This document shows, one piece after another, positions 1 through 10,958 of a stretch of DNA of 64,000 bases. Made by a program: the position numbers and the translations under genes. Source of the DNA: Gnetum montanum (taxonomy: Eukaryota > Streptophyta > Gnetopsida > Gnetales > Gnetaceae). Under the pieces are notes generated by a model. That model worked only from the letters and a program-made list of their open reading frames with translations, was not told the DNA's origin and did no database searches. The stretch is taken from assembly GCA_015680685.1 (NCBI GenBank), contig MNCI01012718.1, forward strand, positions 1-64,000, given 5' to 3'. Each line of letters starts with the position of its first letter. The stretch's first letter is position 1.

Positions 1-173
1 AGTTCCAAATTTTTGTAAATATTCGGTGTGTTGTGTCTTTGTTTTTTTTCTCTCCACACTGTGGCATGAATCCATTCTAGTCAGTCAATAATCCCATACC
101 TATCCACTGTGTAATCAATGGAGCTTGTTCTCTCTGTAACTCGAGGACGAGTTTTCATTCAGTCGTGGGGGTA
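1..173 (+). mobile_element. 3' internal end of element 0, with polypurine tract
   Basis: This stretch matches the ends of elements 1 and 2 (10777-10958 and 36757-36945): the wording around 'aataatcccatacctatcca', a 'gactcgaggatgag'-like motif, and a final GTGGGGGTA polypurine tract directly before an LTR that starts TGATGAG. It is therefore the last internal segment of an LTR element whose body lies left of the window. It holds no reading frame; ORF2 of this family stops just upstream of the equivalent point. Confidence 0.85.
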
Positions 174-1161
174 TGATGAGTCATGAATTTGTTGGCTATG
201 ATATCGCAGCTGTGATATCACAGCCGTGATATCACAGCCTTGTTGTATTAGTTGCCATGATATCATAGCCCTGTTGTATCAGTAGCCGCGATATCGCAGC
301 CGATGCGATATCGTGTCTTCCCATGCAATATCGCGTACGCGATATCATAATGCACCGCCATATCTATAAATAAGAGGCGGCTCTCCCTTGTTTTTGGATC
401 CTAGTTTTAGAGTAGCGAAGCTCTGGTAGTTTGATCCCTCCAAAGCTAGATTTTTTCCCTTTTCTGCCCGCAGTGTGGTGAATGTAATTGTATGGTGTCT
501 TTATTCGAGTGTGTCATACTTGGACACGCACATGACTAGCAATAAAGATCGAGATTACTTCATCATTGAAGCATTCACTTTGTCATTTATTTATTTGTTA
601 TTTATTTAATGTTATTTACTATTTTCTCTCTCTCACCCTTAAACTCCTAGAACACGAAATGAGTACGACTTGATTACAAGCATTTAAGTGTGACTGCTTG
701 GTAGCCCAGTGGTGTAGCTAGGATCTACGCTTGGTAACCCAGTGGCATATCTAGGATCTGCGCTTGGTAATCCTAGTGGCGTACCTAGGATCTATGCTTG
801 GTAGTCCTAGTGGTAGTCATGCACAAGGTCCAAGATGTGTACAGTTAATCAAGGAATCGGTTGCTCGTCGCACTTAGGCTAGATTAGATTTTCTTACCCT
901 TTTCCTCCTAGATTAGATTAGTTAATATTATTTTCCACTACCTTCAGGAGTAACATTAGATTTAGGAACACATCATACACCTCACTTTGGACTAAACCAT
1001 ACATGACAAATGCAATACTAGTCCAAATGGGAATACAGTGAACTGCGACCTAAGGCTAACTATCTAGGTGCCACAACTAGTCCATATGTGAAGTTCGACC
1101 GGATCATGCGTGCGACGCTCGTTTCGTATGGTTGAATGTAGGGGTACCTCGTCACTCATCA
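174..1161 (+). repeat. 3' LTR of element 0 (988 bp)
   Basis: The LTR starts TGATGAG after the polypurine tract and ends ACTCATCA. U3 (about 195-355) is packed with GATATC-centred palindromes. A TATA box CTATAAATA follows at about 363, and an AATAAA polyadenylation signal lies at 541-546. The U3/R boundary resembles the element 4 subfamily (CTATAAATAAGA, then a GCTCTCCCTTG motif) more than elements 1 and 2. The sequence after 1161 is the inside of another LTR, so element 0 seems to have inserted into the 5' LTR of element 1. Confidence 0.88.
195..372 (+). promoter_or_regulatory. U3 GATATC palindrome array and TATA box
   Basis: About eight to ten copies of GATATC or near variants (for example TGCGATATCG, CGCGATATC) lie within 160 bp, followed by CTATAAATA. 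The same arrangement occurs in the other LTRs of this family in the window, on both strands, and in front of ORF2. The protein that might bind these self-complementary sites is not known to me; a promoter role is inferred from the position upstream of TATA. Confidence 0.65.
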
Positions 1162-1906
1162 GGCTCACAAGAAGTGAGTGAGTGAGTTGGTAAGTCTTTG
1201 GGGTAGAGTCTTTTTGTCAGTTTTCAGTTAGTTTTCAATTCTTTCCCAAGTGCATGCCCACAATGTGATGATTGTAATTGTATGAAATCTTTGTTCGAGT
1301 GTGACGTACTTGGACACGCACACAATCAGCAATAAAGATCGAGATTACTTCATCATTACAACATTCACTTAGTTTTTAATTGTTTAATTGTTAATTGTTA
1401 ATTATTAATTATTGTTTTCTTAGTTAATATTTCTGTATCATCATTTCCTATTCTTGTTGTTAATGCAAAATGGGTACGTCTTAATCACGAACATTTAAGT
1501 GTAACTACTTGGTAACCTAGTAATGTATCTAGTAGTGCTTAAGTAATGTGTGTTTGGTAACCTCAGAAGTAGTACACGAGGTCTAAGATGTGTACAAATG
1601 ATTAAGGACGAATGCTCATCGCACTTAGGCTAGTTAGATTTTACTTCATATTGCTTATTAGCTTAATCAAGATTATTTCTCATCGTCTCTAGGAGTAGTC
1701 TAGTGTTAGAAATCACATCATACACCTCACTTTGAACTAAACCACATGTGACAAAGCAAATACTAGTCCAGGTGGAAAAACAATGAATTGCGATCAATGT
1801 GTAACTATCTAGGTGCCACAACTAGTCCATTTACGGAGTTCAACTAGATTGTGTGTACATGCTCGTATTTGTATAGTTGAGTGTAGGGGTACCTTGTCGC
1901 TCATCA
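1162..1906 (+). repeat. 5' LTR of element 1, truncated at its left by element 0
   Basis: The sequence from 'ggctcacaagaagtgag' onward aligns with the second part of the 3' LTR at 36946-37808 (from about 37073). It includes the AATAAAGATCGAGATT polyadenylation region at about 1330 and ends GCTCATCA at 1906. The GATATC-rich U3 is missing because element 0 lies at the break. Confidence 0.82.
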
Positions 1907-2039
1907 TTAATGCCATTGCTGGGGATGGTGCTAGTTATCTAGATCAATTATATCATATAAGATTGTTGTAATGAAGTATTAATGATATATCTTTCAAAAC
2001 TAGAATTAATTGCAAATAAGTCACACACAAGTCACAACA
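1907..2039 (+). other. Primer-binding site and leader of element 1
   Basis: Directly after the LTR comes TTAATGCCATTGCTGGGGAT, a decayed form of the TTGGCACCATTGCCAGGGAT seen in element 2. This PBS class (TGGCGCCGTTGCCGGGG-like) is typical of Athila/Tat-type plant gypsy elements. The rest is an AT-rich untranslated leader up to the gag ATG at 2040. Confidence 0.6.
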
Positions 2040-2949
2040 ATGTCTCTCTCATAAGACAATGTTAATGTAACAACTAGCGAGGTAATTCATTGGAGAACCA
2101 ACAAAATTTATGATGAAGAAGAAGTTTGGAGTACTCAATGTTATGCAGGAGTTTCATATGTTCATGGACACCCCAATGATACTTAAGGACTCTTGTCATC
2201 CAACTCTAACATGTCTAGTAAGGATGAGACATCTCCTAGAATGAGGAGGCCTATAAGGCCTAGGACCTCCTCAATGGTTAACAAGAGTACATCAAGGGGT
2301 GATTAGAAGACTTACGAAAGTCATGACAAGTCTTCTAGTTCTTTCTCTTCCTCTACTCTGTCAATGTCAGGTCATGACATAGATGACCATCTCTCAAGGG
2401 GTCGTAGAAATAAAAATCGAATCCACTGGCAAAGTTAGAAATGCCAACATGAACAAAGACAACATCATCCCAACTCACAAACTCATAACCTACTTAGTGA
2501 TGATGAACCCTTGCTGACCACTAAGAGCCTAATGCATATACAAGAGGCTATTCAAATATCCTGCAGGCATCGCAAGGAAAGCCATCTACCCAAGCTTGAT
2601 TTAAACAACTTTCCCAACTTTTCAGAAGGCTATGATTTAGATTTGCAACATCATTTACAAGCCTTCTATGATGCCTGTGCATGGAACAACATTAATAATG
2701 GGTGGCAAAGACTTAAGCTCTTTCCTATGACACTCGTTGGCCAAGCAAAAGTATGGTATACGTCTTTAAAACCAAAATCAATTCACCATTGGCCGACAAT
2801 GGTAGAACTTTTCAATGAAAGATATCAATCCTATCCAAGAGTATTAGCCTTGAGGAGACAAATCCAAGAGTGGAAACAAGGGCAACATGAACCCTTGAAC
2901 ATGACCTTAGAAAGATATTATTCATTGTTAAAAAGGTGCCTAGACCATG
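2040..2949 (+). pseudogene. gag of element 1, first part
   Basis: The gag reading starts at ATG 2040 (MSLS-like) and becomes clear from 2511. It includes the retrotransposon gag motif run 'HLPKLDLNNF', 'FYDACAWNN', 'KLFPMTLVGQAKVWY', 'WPTMVELFNERYQ' and 'EWKQGQHEPLNMTLERYY'. This is the capsid-type domain (retrotransposon gag family) that packages the element RNA. It stops at 2945-2949 (CCATG), where element 2 entered; the reading resumes at 11824. The 2040-2510 part contains frameshifts or stops. Confidence 0.85.
2945..2949 (+). other. Target site duplication CCATG, left copy (element 2)
   Basis: CCATG directly precedes the TGATGAATC start of element 2, and CCATG at 11819-11823 directly follows its ACTCATCA end. 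The uninterrupted gag of element 2 reads 'tgcctaggccatggattctcc' at the same place, which confirms the site. Confidence 0.93.
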
Positions 2950-3809
2950 TGATGAATCATGATTTAGTAGGCTCCGATATCAAACACCTGATATCGAACC
3001 CATGATATCGGGTACGCGATATCGCGACCTAAGAAGAGATATCATATACACAATATCGTGACTCCTATGTGGGCCTATAAATACACATGTAGATGCAAGG
3101 AGTTAGGAGGAAGTTTTAGAGTAGTTTAGTTAGAAGTTAATTTGCATTTTTAGTTCTTCTCAACCCTTTCTCCCAATGCATGCCCGCAATGTGATGATTG
3201 TAATTGTATGGCATCTTTATTTGAGTGTGACGTACTTGGACACACACATGATCAGAAATAAAGATCAAGATTACTTCATCATTGCAGCATTCACTTTATT
3301 TAATTGTTTAATTGTTATTTATTTCTTCCTTAATTAATCTCTCTCTACCTTCCTCTCCTACCTCTGTTAGTAAACACAGAATGAGTACGACTTAATCATG
3401 AGCATTAAAGTGTGACTACTTGGTATCCCAGTAGCGTACCTAGGACATGCGCTTGGTAATCCCAACAGTAGTACACGAGGTCCAAGATGTGTATGGATGA
3501 TTAAGGGACGGATGCTCATCGCACTTAGGCTAGCTTAGACTCTCTTCACCCTTTCCCTCTTAGTTAAAACAAAGTTATCTTCCATTGCCTCTAGGAGCAA
3601 CACTAGGTTAGAAACCACATCATACACCTCACTCTGGACTAAACCATACGTGACAAAGCATATACTAGTCTAGGTGGGAAGATAGCAAACTGCGATCAAT
3701 AAGTAACTATCTAGATATCACAACTAGCCAGTCTGCAGAGTCCAACTGGATCATGCATGAAACACTCATATTCGTATGGTTGAGTGCAGGGGTACCTCGC
3801 CACTCATCA
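2950..3809 (+). repeat. 5' LTR of element 2 (860 bp)
   Basis: It begins TGATGAATCATG after the target duplication and ends CACTCATCA before the PBS. A GATATC array lies at about 2978-3060, a TATA box (CCTATAAATAC) at about 3073, and an AATAAA signal near 3258. It pairs with 10959-11818. Confidence 0.93.
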
Positions 3810-3951
3810 TTGGCACCATTGCCAGGGATGGTGCTAGTTATTTAGATTACTTATATCATACAAGATCACGGTAACAAAGTGTTAACGATATATCTTTCAG
3901 AAATTTAATAATAATAATAATTGCAATTAAATCACACACAAATTTACAACC
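3810..3951 (+). other. PBS and leader of element 2
   Basis: TTGGCACCATTGCCAGGGAT follows the LTR with no gap. It matches the TGGCGCCGTTGCCGGGG-type primer-binding site of Athila/Tat-like gypsy elements with a few transitions. The remainder is an AT-rich leader ending at the ATG in 'caaccATGTCTCTC'. Confidence 0.75.
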
Positions 3952-6272
3952 ATGTCTCTCTCACAAAACTATGACAATGCAACAACCAGTAAGGCAATTC
4001 ATTGGAGAACCAACAAATTATACGATGAAGACAAAGTTTGGAGTAATCAACTTTATGCAGGAATTCCATACGTTCATGAGTATCCCAACGATACTCAAGG
4101 ATTCTTGTCAACCAACTCTAACACCTCTAGTAAGGATGGGACACCCCATAGAATAAGGATGCCCGAAAGACCTAGGACCTTCTCAATAACTAACAACAAT
4201 ATGTTAGGGGATGATTGGAAAACTTACAAAAGTTAGGACAAGTTTCTCAGTTCTTTCTCTTCCTCTACTCCTTCAATGTCAGATAGTGACACAGATAACT
4301 ATCTTTCAAGGGATCAACATAGAACTAAAAATCGAACTCACAAAGAAAATCGAGAATAACAACATGAATAAGGACAACATCGTCTCAACTCACAAACTCA
4401 CAACCTACTTAGTGATGATGAACCCCTGCTGGCCACTAAGAGCCTAATGCCTATACAAGAGCCTATTCAAATATCCTGCAGGCATCGCAAAGAAATTCAT
4501 CTACCCAAACTTGATTTAAACAACTTTTCCAAGTTCGTAGGAGGCTATGATTCAGATCCGCAACAACATATACAAGCCTTCTATAATGCCTGTGCATGGA
4601 ACAACATTAATAATGGGTGGCAAAAACTTAAGCTCTTTCCTATGACACTCGTTGGCCAAGCAAAAGTGTGGTACAGATCGTTAAAACCAAAATCAATTCG
4701 ACGTTGGCCAACAATGGTAGAACTCTTTACTGAACGATATCAAACCTATGCAAGAGTGTCAGCCTTGAGGAGACAAATATAAGAGTGGAAACAAGGACAA
4801 CATGAAACCTTGAACATGACCTTAGAAAGATACTATTCGTTGTTAAACAACTGCCTAGGCCATGGATTCTCCAAGGAAAGGCTAATGTATCACATCATGG
4901 ATGGGCTTCATAATGAAACAAGGGAAACCCTGAGGATGTATGCCCGAGGTCAACTATACAAGCTACAAACCCATTATCTCTAAGAGCTTATTAAGCAAGT
5001 AGCAAAAGAAGAAGGAGAAATGGCTAAATGGGAGAATGTTGAAAACTCTCAATGGGACCAAAATCTCAAATTAGCAAAGGTCCATAACCATAAAGAGGAG
5101 AAATTAGCTCACCTTGAGAAAGTGCAACCGTTTCTACCTTTGCCAATGCAACAATCATTAGATGAAATCGAGGCAAAGATTAATAAGAAAACGGAATGGG
5201 TGCACAAAAAATATGGAGAATATGCTAATAATAGTAGAGGTACAATTATGCCAAATCAAGAAATAGGATAGGACACCACGCAACAATCAGAACAAAGGGT
5301 AGAAGCTAATAAGAATAAGAACTCAACTACCAACTTCACATATTAATGTAACGTTTGTCTGTATGATCACCCTAAAGGCTAATGCCCAGTTTTGTCACAT
5401 TTACATGAGCATTGGGGAGGAATGTTACATCCAGATTTCGTATAGAAATATCGGGTTCAACCACAATGGCAAAATCCCCAGTCGTGGGGGAGACCATCGC
5501 CAACCCGACCATATCTTGTGTATGTCCCAACGCCAAATGCTTAATATGTTTAACACCCTATTTCTCTAACCGGATCATCATCTTCTACTTCACCTCATCA
5601 TTATCATTCTTTGGAATACTATCCACTCATACCCTCTACGCCAAGGTCACCACCTCATGTACCTTACACTTTTCCTCAACAACAATATTCTCATCCTTCA
5701 TCTCCTTGTACATTGCCACCAATTGTACCAGAAGGTTTTGCACAACAGCACCAACCTATGAATGCTACTTGTGCTACTACTATCAACAGTAGGGAAAGTA
5801 CTCAAAAGTGCCCTTTCTTTAGGCATGGCCATAGAAAGAAGCAGCATGATCTTGAACCCACTGCATCTTCCAACCCAGCACAAGTTCAACGTTGTGATGC
5901 ATCCTTCTCTTCGAACTCCACACCTTATGTTATCTTACCGGGCCACTGATCAAAAATCTAACAACTATGTGGCCTAATGACTATAACCACGTACGGAGAC
6001 ATATTGATCCTTGCATACCATCTTACAATCAAGGGTGCCATAGTGGGTCAATTTCGTATCAATCAAACACTTCTAACTTGCCCCACTATGTCAACTCTAA
6101 TACAGTGTGTGCACCCCAATTTGGGTACATTCCAACCACCACATCAAAAGACACCCAGTGGTTCAGATATGATCGAGTCCCAATATTTCCAACATGCATT
6201 GATCCAAACCTTCCATTTATTAATTCTATCCATGCTCAACCGATTAGTTATGGGGGATATCCTCCATTCTAA
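3952..6272 (+). pseudogene. gag of element 2 (no protease)
   Basis: The frame starts MSLSQNYDNATTSKAIHWRT. The capsid-type domain at about 4447-4990 has 'LDLNNFSKF', 'AFYNACAWNN', 'FPMTLVGQAKVWY' and 'TLERYYSLLNN'. Next is a lysine/glutamate-rich stretch with 'AKWENVENSQWDQ' (about 5020-5270). Then comes a zinc-knuckle-like CNVCLYDHPKG(x)C (about 5350-5390) followed by LSHLHEHWG. A proline-rich tail with 'CPFFRHGHRKKQH' (about 5810-5850) ends in YGGYPPF and a stop. Single stops and indels break it, for example CAA to TAA at 4780, where element 1 keeps CAA. Role by family: RNA packaging and particle assembly. No aspartic-protease motif follows, unlike element 7. Confidence 0.85.
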
Positions 6273-7588
6273 CAAGCAGAATTAATAAATATTTTTCCTT
6301 TTCTTTAATTTTACAATTTTTGTTTTTGAATTTTTCAACTTTCAATTTATTGTTTTGTCTTTTTGTCTTTTTATGAGTAATCTCATCTATGAATAAAACA
6401 CTCATGTGACTCATTGGTTGAGGTGTTGTTCTATGCTATCAAGTCTCAGGTGACTAGTTCTTTGAACAACGAGCCCACAACATCCATCCACCTATTCTAT
6501 TAATAAGAGGTTCTACCCTGGGTACACTGATATTCCTAATCATTAAAACTTAAAGTAATCTTATGTTCATTATACCCAGAATGAAGAAGGATAGACTAAG
6601 TGGGAATGACCAAGGTGTGACATCAAGGGGACTTGTGGATTCTCTTTAGTGACATCCGTGGGAGTTATCATGCAGCCTGGTTGTACTAAGATCCTTGTAG
6701 ATCTAACAGAAAATAGGAGCAAGAGTAATAAAAAGGCACTCAATAAAGAAACTTAATGCTATTCTAGGAGGTCCCACTAGAAAGACATGTACCCATGCCT
6801 GAAGGTAGGCAGCTTCTTTGGATTAAGCATTTTAAAAAAAAGTGCCATAAAGCAAGAATCACTCCTCCCTTGTATGAAATGCCAAGTGATCGTACGCCTT
6901 GCTGCCATAATGCTCTCACTGTTGTATATCATTAGGATGAAAAAATGCAATGTCACTGATTAGAGGAATGGACTTGGTCCTAATTTTTGAGTGATGGGTT
7001 AATGACACATTAATCATGCCTTACACTGAGGATTCATTATGCCCTAGGCTAGTTACGTCATGTCCCAATCTATGCAATCCCTTCTATAATTCGCCTTAGC
7101 TTGTTGTTCTTATAATTATGACTTGTGTCTTGGGTAGCATGGAATTCATATCTCATCGCAGTGGTATCTACATGTGTATATTTTGTTGCATTTGTGTGAA
7201 TTACATTTAACCCTTCTAATGCCTACAAACATTTTTAGGTGTGGTTACGCAAGGGCATCATAGGTAGGAACCTACTTTGGGGAGGACCCACTTGCGTAAC
7301 CCTTGTAATCTACACTCGTAACACATCACCATCACATCATTTTATACCATCCAAGTATTACAATACTCTTTCCCTCATCGTCCTTCTGGTTCAAACGTTC
7401 CTATGTACCAAAACATGTCCTTTCTCCTCATCTAATTCATGCATTTCATTACCAGATTCCACACCATTATACTTTTTGTGCCTTTAAGACTATTTAATAT
7501 TATCCTAGACCTTTTACACTGACCTCAAGTCCTTCATTTTTGAGTTTAGAATTTTAAAAATTTAGTAATTTTCCTAAGTACCCTATTT
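6273..7588 (+). other. Noncoding spacer between gag and ORF2 of element 2
   Basis: About 1.3 kb without a convincing frame. It is conserved in order with 31971-33360 (element 1) and, in reverse, with about 55540-56876 (element 4). Shared landmarks are 'ggacttgtggattctctt', 'actagaaagacatg', and a 'ggttacgcaagggcat' to 'ggacccacttgcgt' stretch near 7240-7300. I see nothing in it resembling RT or integrase. Confidence 0.7.
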
Positions 7589-7690
7589 TCGATGGGCCGT
7601 GATATCAGGTATCCGATATTGGGTCGGCCATGATATCGGGGCCGCGCTATCGTGTACGCGATATCACATCCTCAAAATCTATATATATGG
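7589..7690 (+). promoter_or_regulatory. Candidate internal promoter of ORF2, element 2
   Basis: A run of GATATC-type palindromes (CCGTGATATCAGG, CGATATTGGG, CATGATATCGG, CGCGATATCAC) is followed by a TATA-like CTATATATATGG at 7679-7690. This copies the layout of the LTR U3 but lies in mid-element, 300 bp upstream of the ORF2 ATG. Elements 1 and 4 have the same module at the same place. Function is inferred from layout and conservation. Confidence 0.6.
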
Positions 7691-7691
<1 letters not shown>

Positions 7692-7727
<36 letters not shown>

Positions 7728-7734
7728 ACCCAAN
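7692..7734. repeat. Poly-C run (36) followed by an unresolved base
   Basis: An uninterrupted run of 36 C at 7692-7727, then 'accc', with N at 7734. The equivalent spots hold short C runs in the other copies: near 33467 in element 1 and, on the opposite strand, near 55389 in element 4. About 230 bp of 5'UTR present in element 1 is missing here. This is either an expanded C run with a deletion or an assembly gap filled with homopolymer. Confidence 0.7.
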
Positions 7735-7739
7735 AAAGG

Positions 7740-7988
7740 GTAATTGATTATAAAAAATGATAAACATGTGTCTAAAATAATCTTATCTCCTCACCTACAC
7801 TAGGGAATTAAATTTTGAAGCCACCTAATCAAATTGGGGTCTAATATTAAAAATTTTAGGGGACATTTCCATAAGGTTTTATAACTCTAAATCACACGAA
7901 ATAAGAAATGAATTCATTAAGGCAAAAGTAAGGTATAACTTAAATTTTGTAAACAACCTTACTAATGGTCGGGCTCGTGTGATTGCAG
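7740..7988 (+). other. Candidate 5'UTR intron of ORF2, element 2 (249 bp)
   Basis: The donor is AAAGG|GTAATT at 7740. A CTTACTAAT branch-point-like site lies at 7958-7966. The acceptor GATTGCAG ends at 7988, directly before the ORF2 ATG. The same donor context, CTTACTAAY motif and TTRCAG acceptor recur in element 1 (33715-33969) and element 4 (54968-55189, minus). The conservation supports a real intron; no transcript evidence is available here. Confidence 0.6.
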
Positions 7989-10776
7989 ATGGCCCCTAAA
8001 CGTGGACAACAAGAAGGACCCTCTCAAGGTGTGTCTAAGAGACCCAGGAGAGGTAGAGGATAAGCGTCTCTCGAGAAACATGTAGAGTAGGAGGCACAAT
8101 CATTTAGCTCCATCAAGAGACTCCTGCTATTGTGCAGTTGGGACAGGAAAAAGGAGGAGTTGCTGAAGCACCTGAATAGGGACAACACCTCACGTTGTCC
8201 CCAAAGTGTGTCTAGGCTATATAAGAAAGGTCCACATCAGCAGCTGTGATCGTGGAATTAAACTTTAGACCTTTCACAGAATTCACTCCTGAGGCTGTTA
8301 GGGACCAACTCAAAGGGTCCCCATTATGGCCAATCCTCTCTGAAAGTGGTGCTTGGTACTTAGGAGAAACGTACCAATTTTGGCACAATAAGAAAGAAGG
8401 CACCACAGTTGACATTGGTGGTGTATCTGTTGACTTTTTTGGCAAGGCCATTTCAGAAGTGTTAAACCTTCTGAATACAAGGAGAAAGTTACTCACCTGC
8501 CCATTTTCTCTGATGTTGATGTGCGAAAGATTTGGTTGAAGAGGGTGTACAATAAAGAAGATAAGACATATGAAGAGTTGATGCTGGAGGAAAGGATATA
8601 CTTCAAGATTGGTACTTCTCACATCTTCCCCACAAGAGGATTAAATAGAATTTCAACATATGCGGTAAGAGGAAGTGCAATATTGATGGGAAAGGTTAAT
8701 GCTAACCTTCCTCATCTATATCTCATGGAGATCTTGAGGTAGTTTGAAGAATGCAAAATAGGGAACTTCACGTTTCCCTTCCCTTGTCTCATCAGGAAGT
8801 TGTGCAAACATGTTGGTATTCTAGGGTACACCAATGACGTTCCCAGAAGAGCCCAAAATGCTTTGTTCACAGAACTACTGAAGCCACCAGCCCCAAGGAA
8901 AAGTGCTGGTGAGACACTTGGGCTAGGGCAAGAACAAATGGTGGAGCCCACTACAACTCAAACTGCAAGGCTTAGCCAACTCCCAAGCACAAGGCCCAGT
9001 CAACAACAAGTAGGGCCTAGCACGAACCAGCGAGACCAACCACCACCACCACCGCAGGATTATCGACCATCAATGAGCCATCTCAAGGCCATCGCTGAGA
9101 CGGTCAATTGGGGAAGTCATGATGATGCTAATCTCTTCCACATCATCGACAACACTGTACGGTCCACATTTTCTATTAATCACGCATGGGGTAAGGTGTC
9201 CATCCAAACAAGAGGAGGGGAGATCCATTGGTCACAACAGATTTTAGGGAACACTGCATCTTTCAAGGTGTAATTGGAAACAGGTGAAGGGACCATAGTG
9301 GTGGTCATGCAACACCAAGATGTAACAGGAGCCATAGAAGTGGTCATGAACCAGATTAAAGAATCTTTCAACATCCCTGTTGTGCCACCAACAGATTTCA
9401 TAGGAGCACAAGATGCTCAAAGTTTGGCTAGTCCCTTAATGACTCTTGTGGAGCATGAGGATGTCCTTGATCAATTGCTGCAGATAGGATAAGTAATGAC
9501 GTCCTTGTTTGACATCCCATAAGATGTCACGACAGCATAATCAAATCTCATCTCCACAAAAGGGAAGCTGGTCATGGTAAAGATCAAGGTTAAGCATGTA
9601 GAAGGATAGTTGGCAAGACTCTAAGAAAAGCTTGTTGCCCTGCAAGCTGCATAGAAGGACCCATCTCAATTTATTTTTGTAGACCAGCTAGACACTTTCA
9701 GGATAGAGGAACTCAATAAACTACTGGTAGACAATAAAAGAGTGGTGGAGGAGAAGAAGAAGGCTGACTAGGATGCCTCCAAGGCACAAGTGCAAACCTA
9801 CGTGCACGCCAAGGCACTCAAAGCCTTACAAGAAGAGAATAAACAACTCGCTGCTAACAATTTTCGGTTGACCATTATGGAGAAATAGAAGAATGTTCTC
9901 AAAGAAAACTTTTAGCAATTATGAGAACAATTGGTTAAGGTCAACCAAGACATGAACCATTTGGCCAAATAAAATTGAATCCTCTTAATGGAGGAGGTAC
10001 GCGCAATCCATCAGAAGATGGCCATTGAAATAAGCATATGGCAAAACGAAGCCAAGCGACATGAAAAATAAAAGGAGCATTTCAGAAACTAGGTGGGGAT
10101 GTACAAGCAAGCTATCGAGAAGGATATCCATATGGCCAAAGCCCACATCAACACTTTTAGTTCTCAACACAGTGATTAGTGGTCCATATTGGACACATAT
10201 GCATTTGTTCACCAAGCAGAGCTTAAAAGTTGGGACCTGCAGATTCAAGATCTCACAGGGTACATGGAATTGGCAAACCTACGGTATGCCAATCTAGCCA
10301 TGTTGATAGTAGGATGCTTGAGAACAGAGCTCAAGAAGCAGATAGTTGCCACTTATGCCAAATATGAAGCAAAATTTGTGGAGCACAAGAAAACATTGCA
10401 GAAGCTAGAAGTCGCAAATTCTGAACTAGAGGTGGTTAAGGCCAGCTACCAAGGGTAGAAAGATGTTACAGTGAACTTGGCTCGACGACTTATAGATTTC
10501 TAGGAGTATAGGGACAAAGGTAGAGCCTATGAAGAGGAACGACGGTTGTTTGCAGCTTGGTATGTTAAAGCAAATCAAATGTTCCTGCAACTACTGTGTC
10601 CATGGGAGGTACCGACTCCATCAAACATTGGAGCATTAGCATGGATGACACAACACCCCAGAACTGAAGAGGAAAAGCTCCAAGCACTATTGTAGAGCCA
10701 TCAAATTCCAAAACCTGGAGCACAAGACAAGGGGAAGCATCCCATGGAGAAACCACCGCCACCAGGAACCACATGA
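7989..10776 (+). pseudogene. ORF2 of element 2: basic N-terminus, plant-transposon-type domain, coiled coil
   Basis: The start is ATG 7989, next to the acceptor, beginning MAPKRGQQEGP with a basic patch SKRPRRGRG like a nuclear-localisation signal. A folded domain at about 8240-8850 reads 'ELNFRPFTEFTPEAV', 'GSPLWPIL', 'YQFWHNKKEGTT', 'GGVSVDFFGKAISEVLNLLNT', 'YFKIGTSHIFPT' and 'ANLPHLYLMEILR'. I liken it to the 'putative plant transposon protein' domain found in some retroelement ORFs, with moderate certainty. A proline/glutamine linker (about 8880-9060) follows, then a long coiled coil (about 9540-10460) and a tail ending EKPPPPGTT. At least eight in-frame stops, mostly at glutamine codons, make it dead. 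It has no signal peptide or membrane segment and no enzyme motif. Confidence 0.75.
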
Positions 10777-10958
10777 GTTCCTACAAAATTTTGTAATTTT
10801 TGTTTCTATGTCCCAATTTTGTTGTATTCAATTCTCCACTACGGCATGAATAAATTCCTATTCATTCAATAATCCCATACCTATCCACTATGTAATCAAT
10901 GGGGCTTGTTCTCATTTTTTTTGACTCGAGGATGAGTTTTCATTCAGTCATGGGGGTA
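10777..10958 (+). other. 3' untranslated end and polypurine tract of element 2
   Basis: From the ORF2 stop to the 3' LTR there is no frame. It carries the family motifs 'aataatcccatacctatcca' and 'gactcgaggatgag' and ends TCATGGGGGTA directly before the LTR, the polypurine tract that would prime plus-strand synthesis. Confidence 0.8.

Noticed and set aside
5698-5889. Minus frame opposite the gag tail (and similar minus frames at 12795-12986 and 57225-57530 plus)
   Set aside because: Shadow of the proline/glutamine-rich gag tail on the other strand; no independent support.
7589-7690. Internal GATATC/TATA module as a nested solo LTR
   Set aside because: No TGAT..ATCA ends or target duplication surround it, and it is at the same place in three independent copies. 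An ancestral LTR-derived promoter remains possible.
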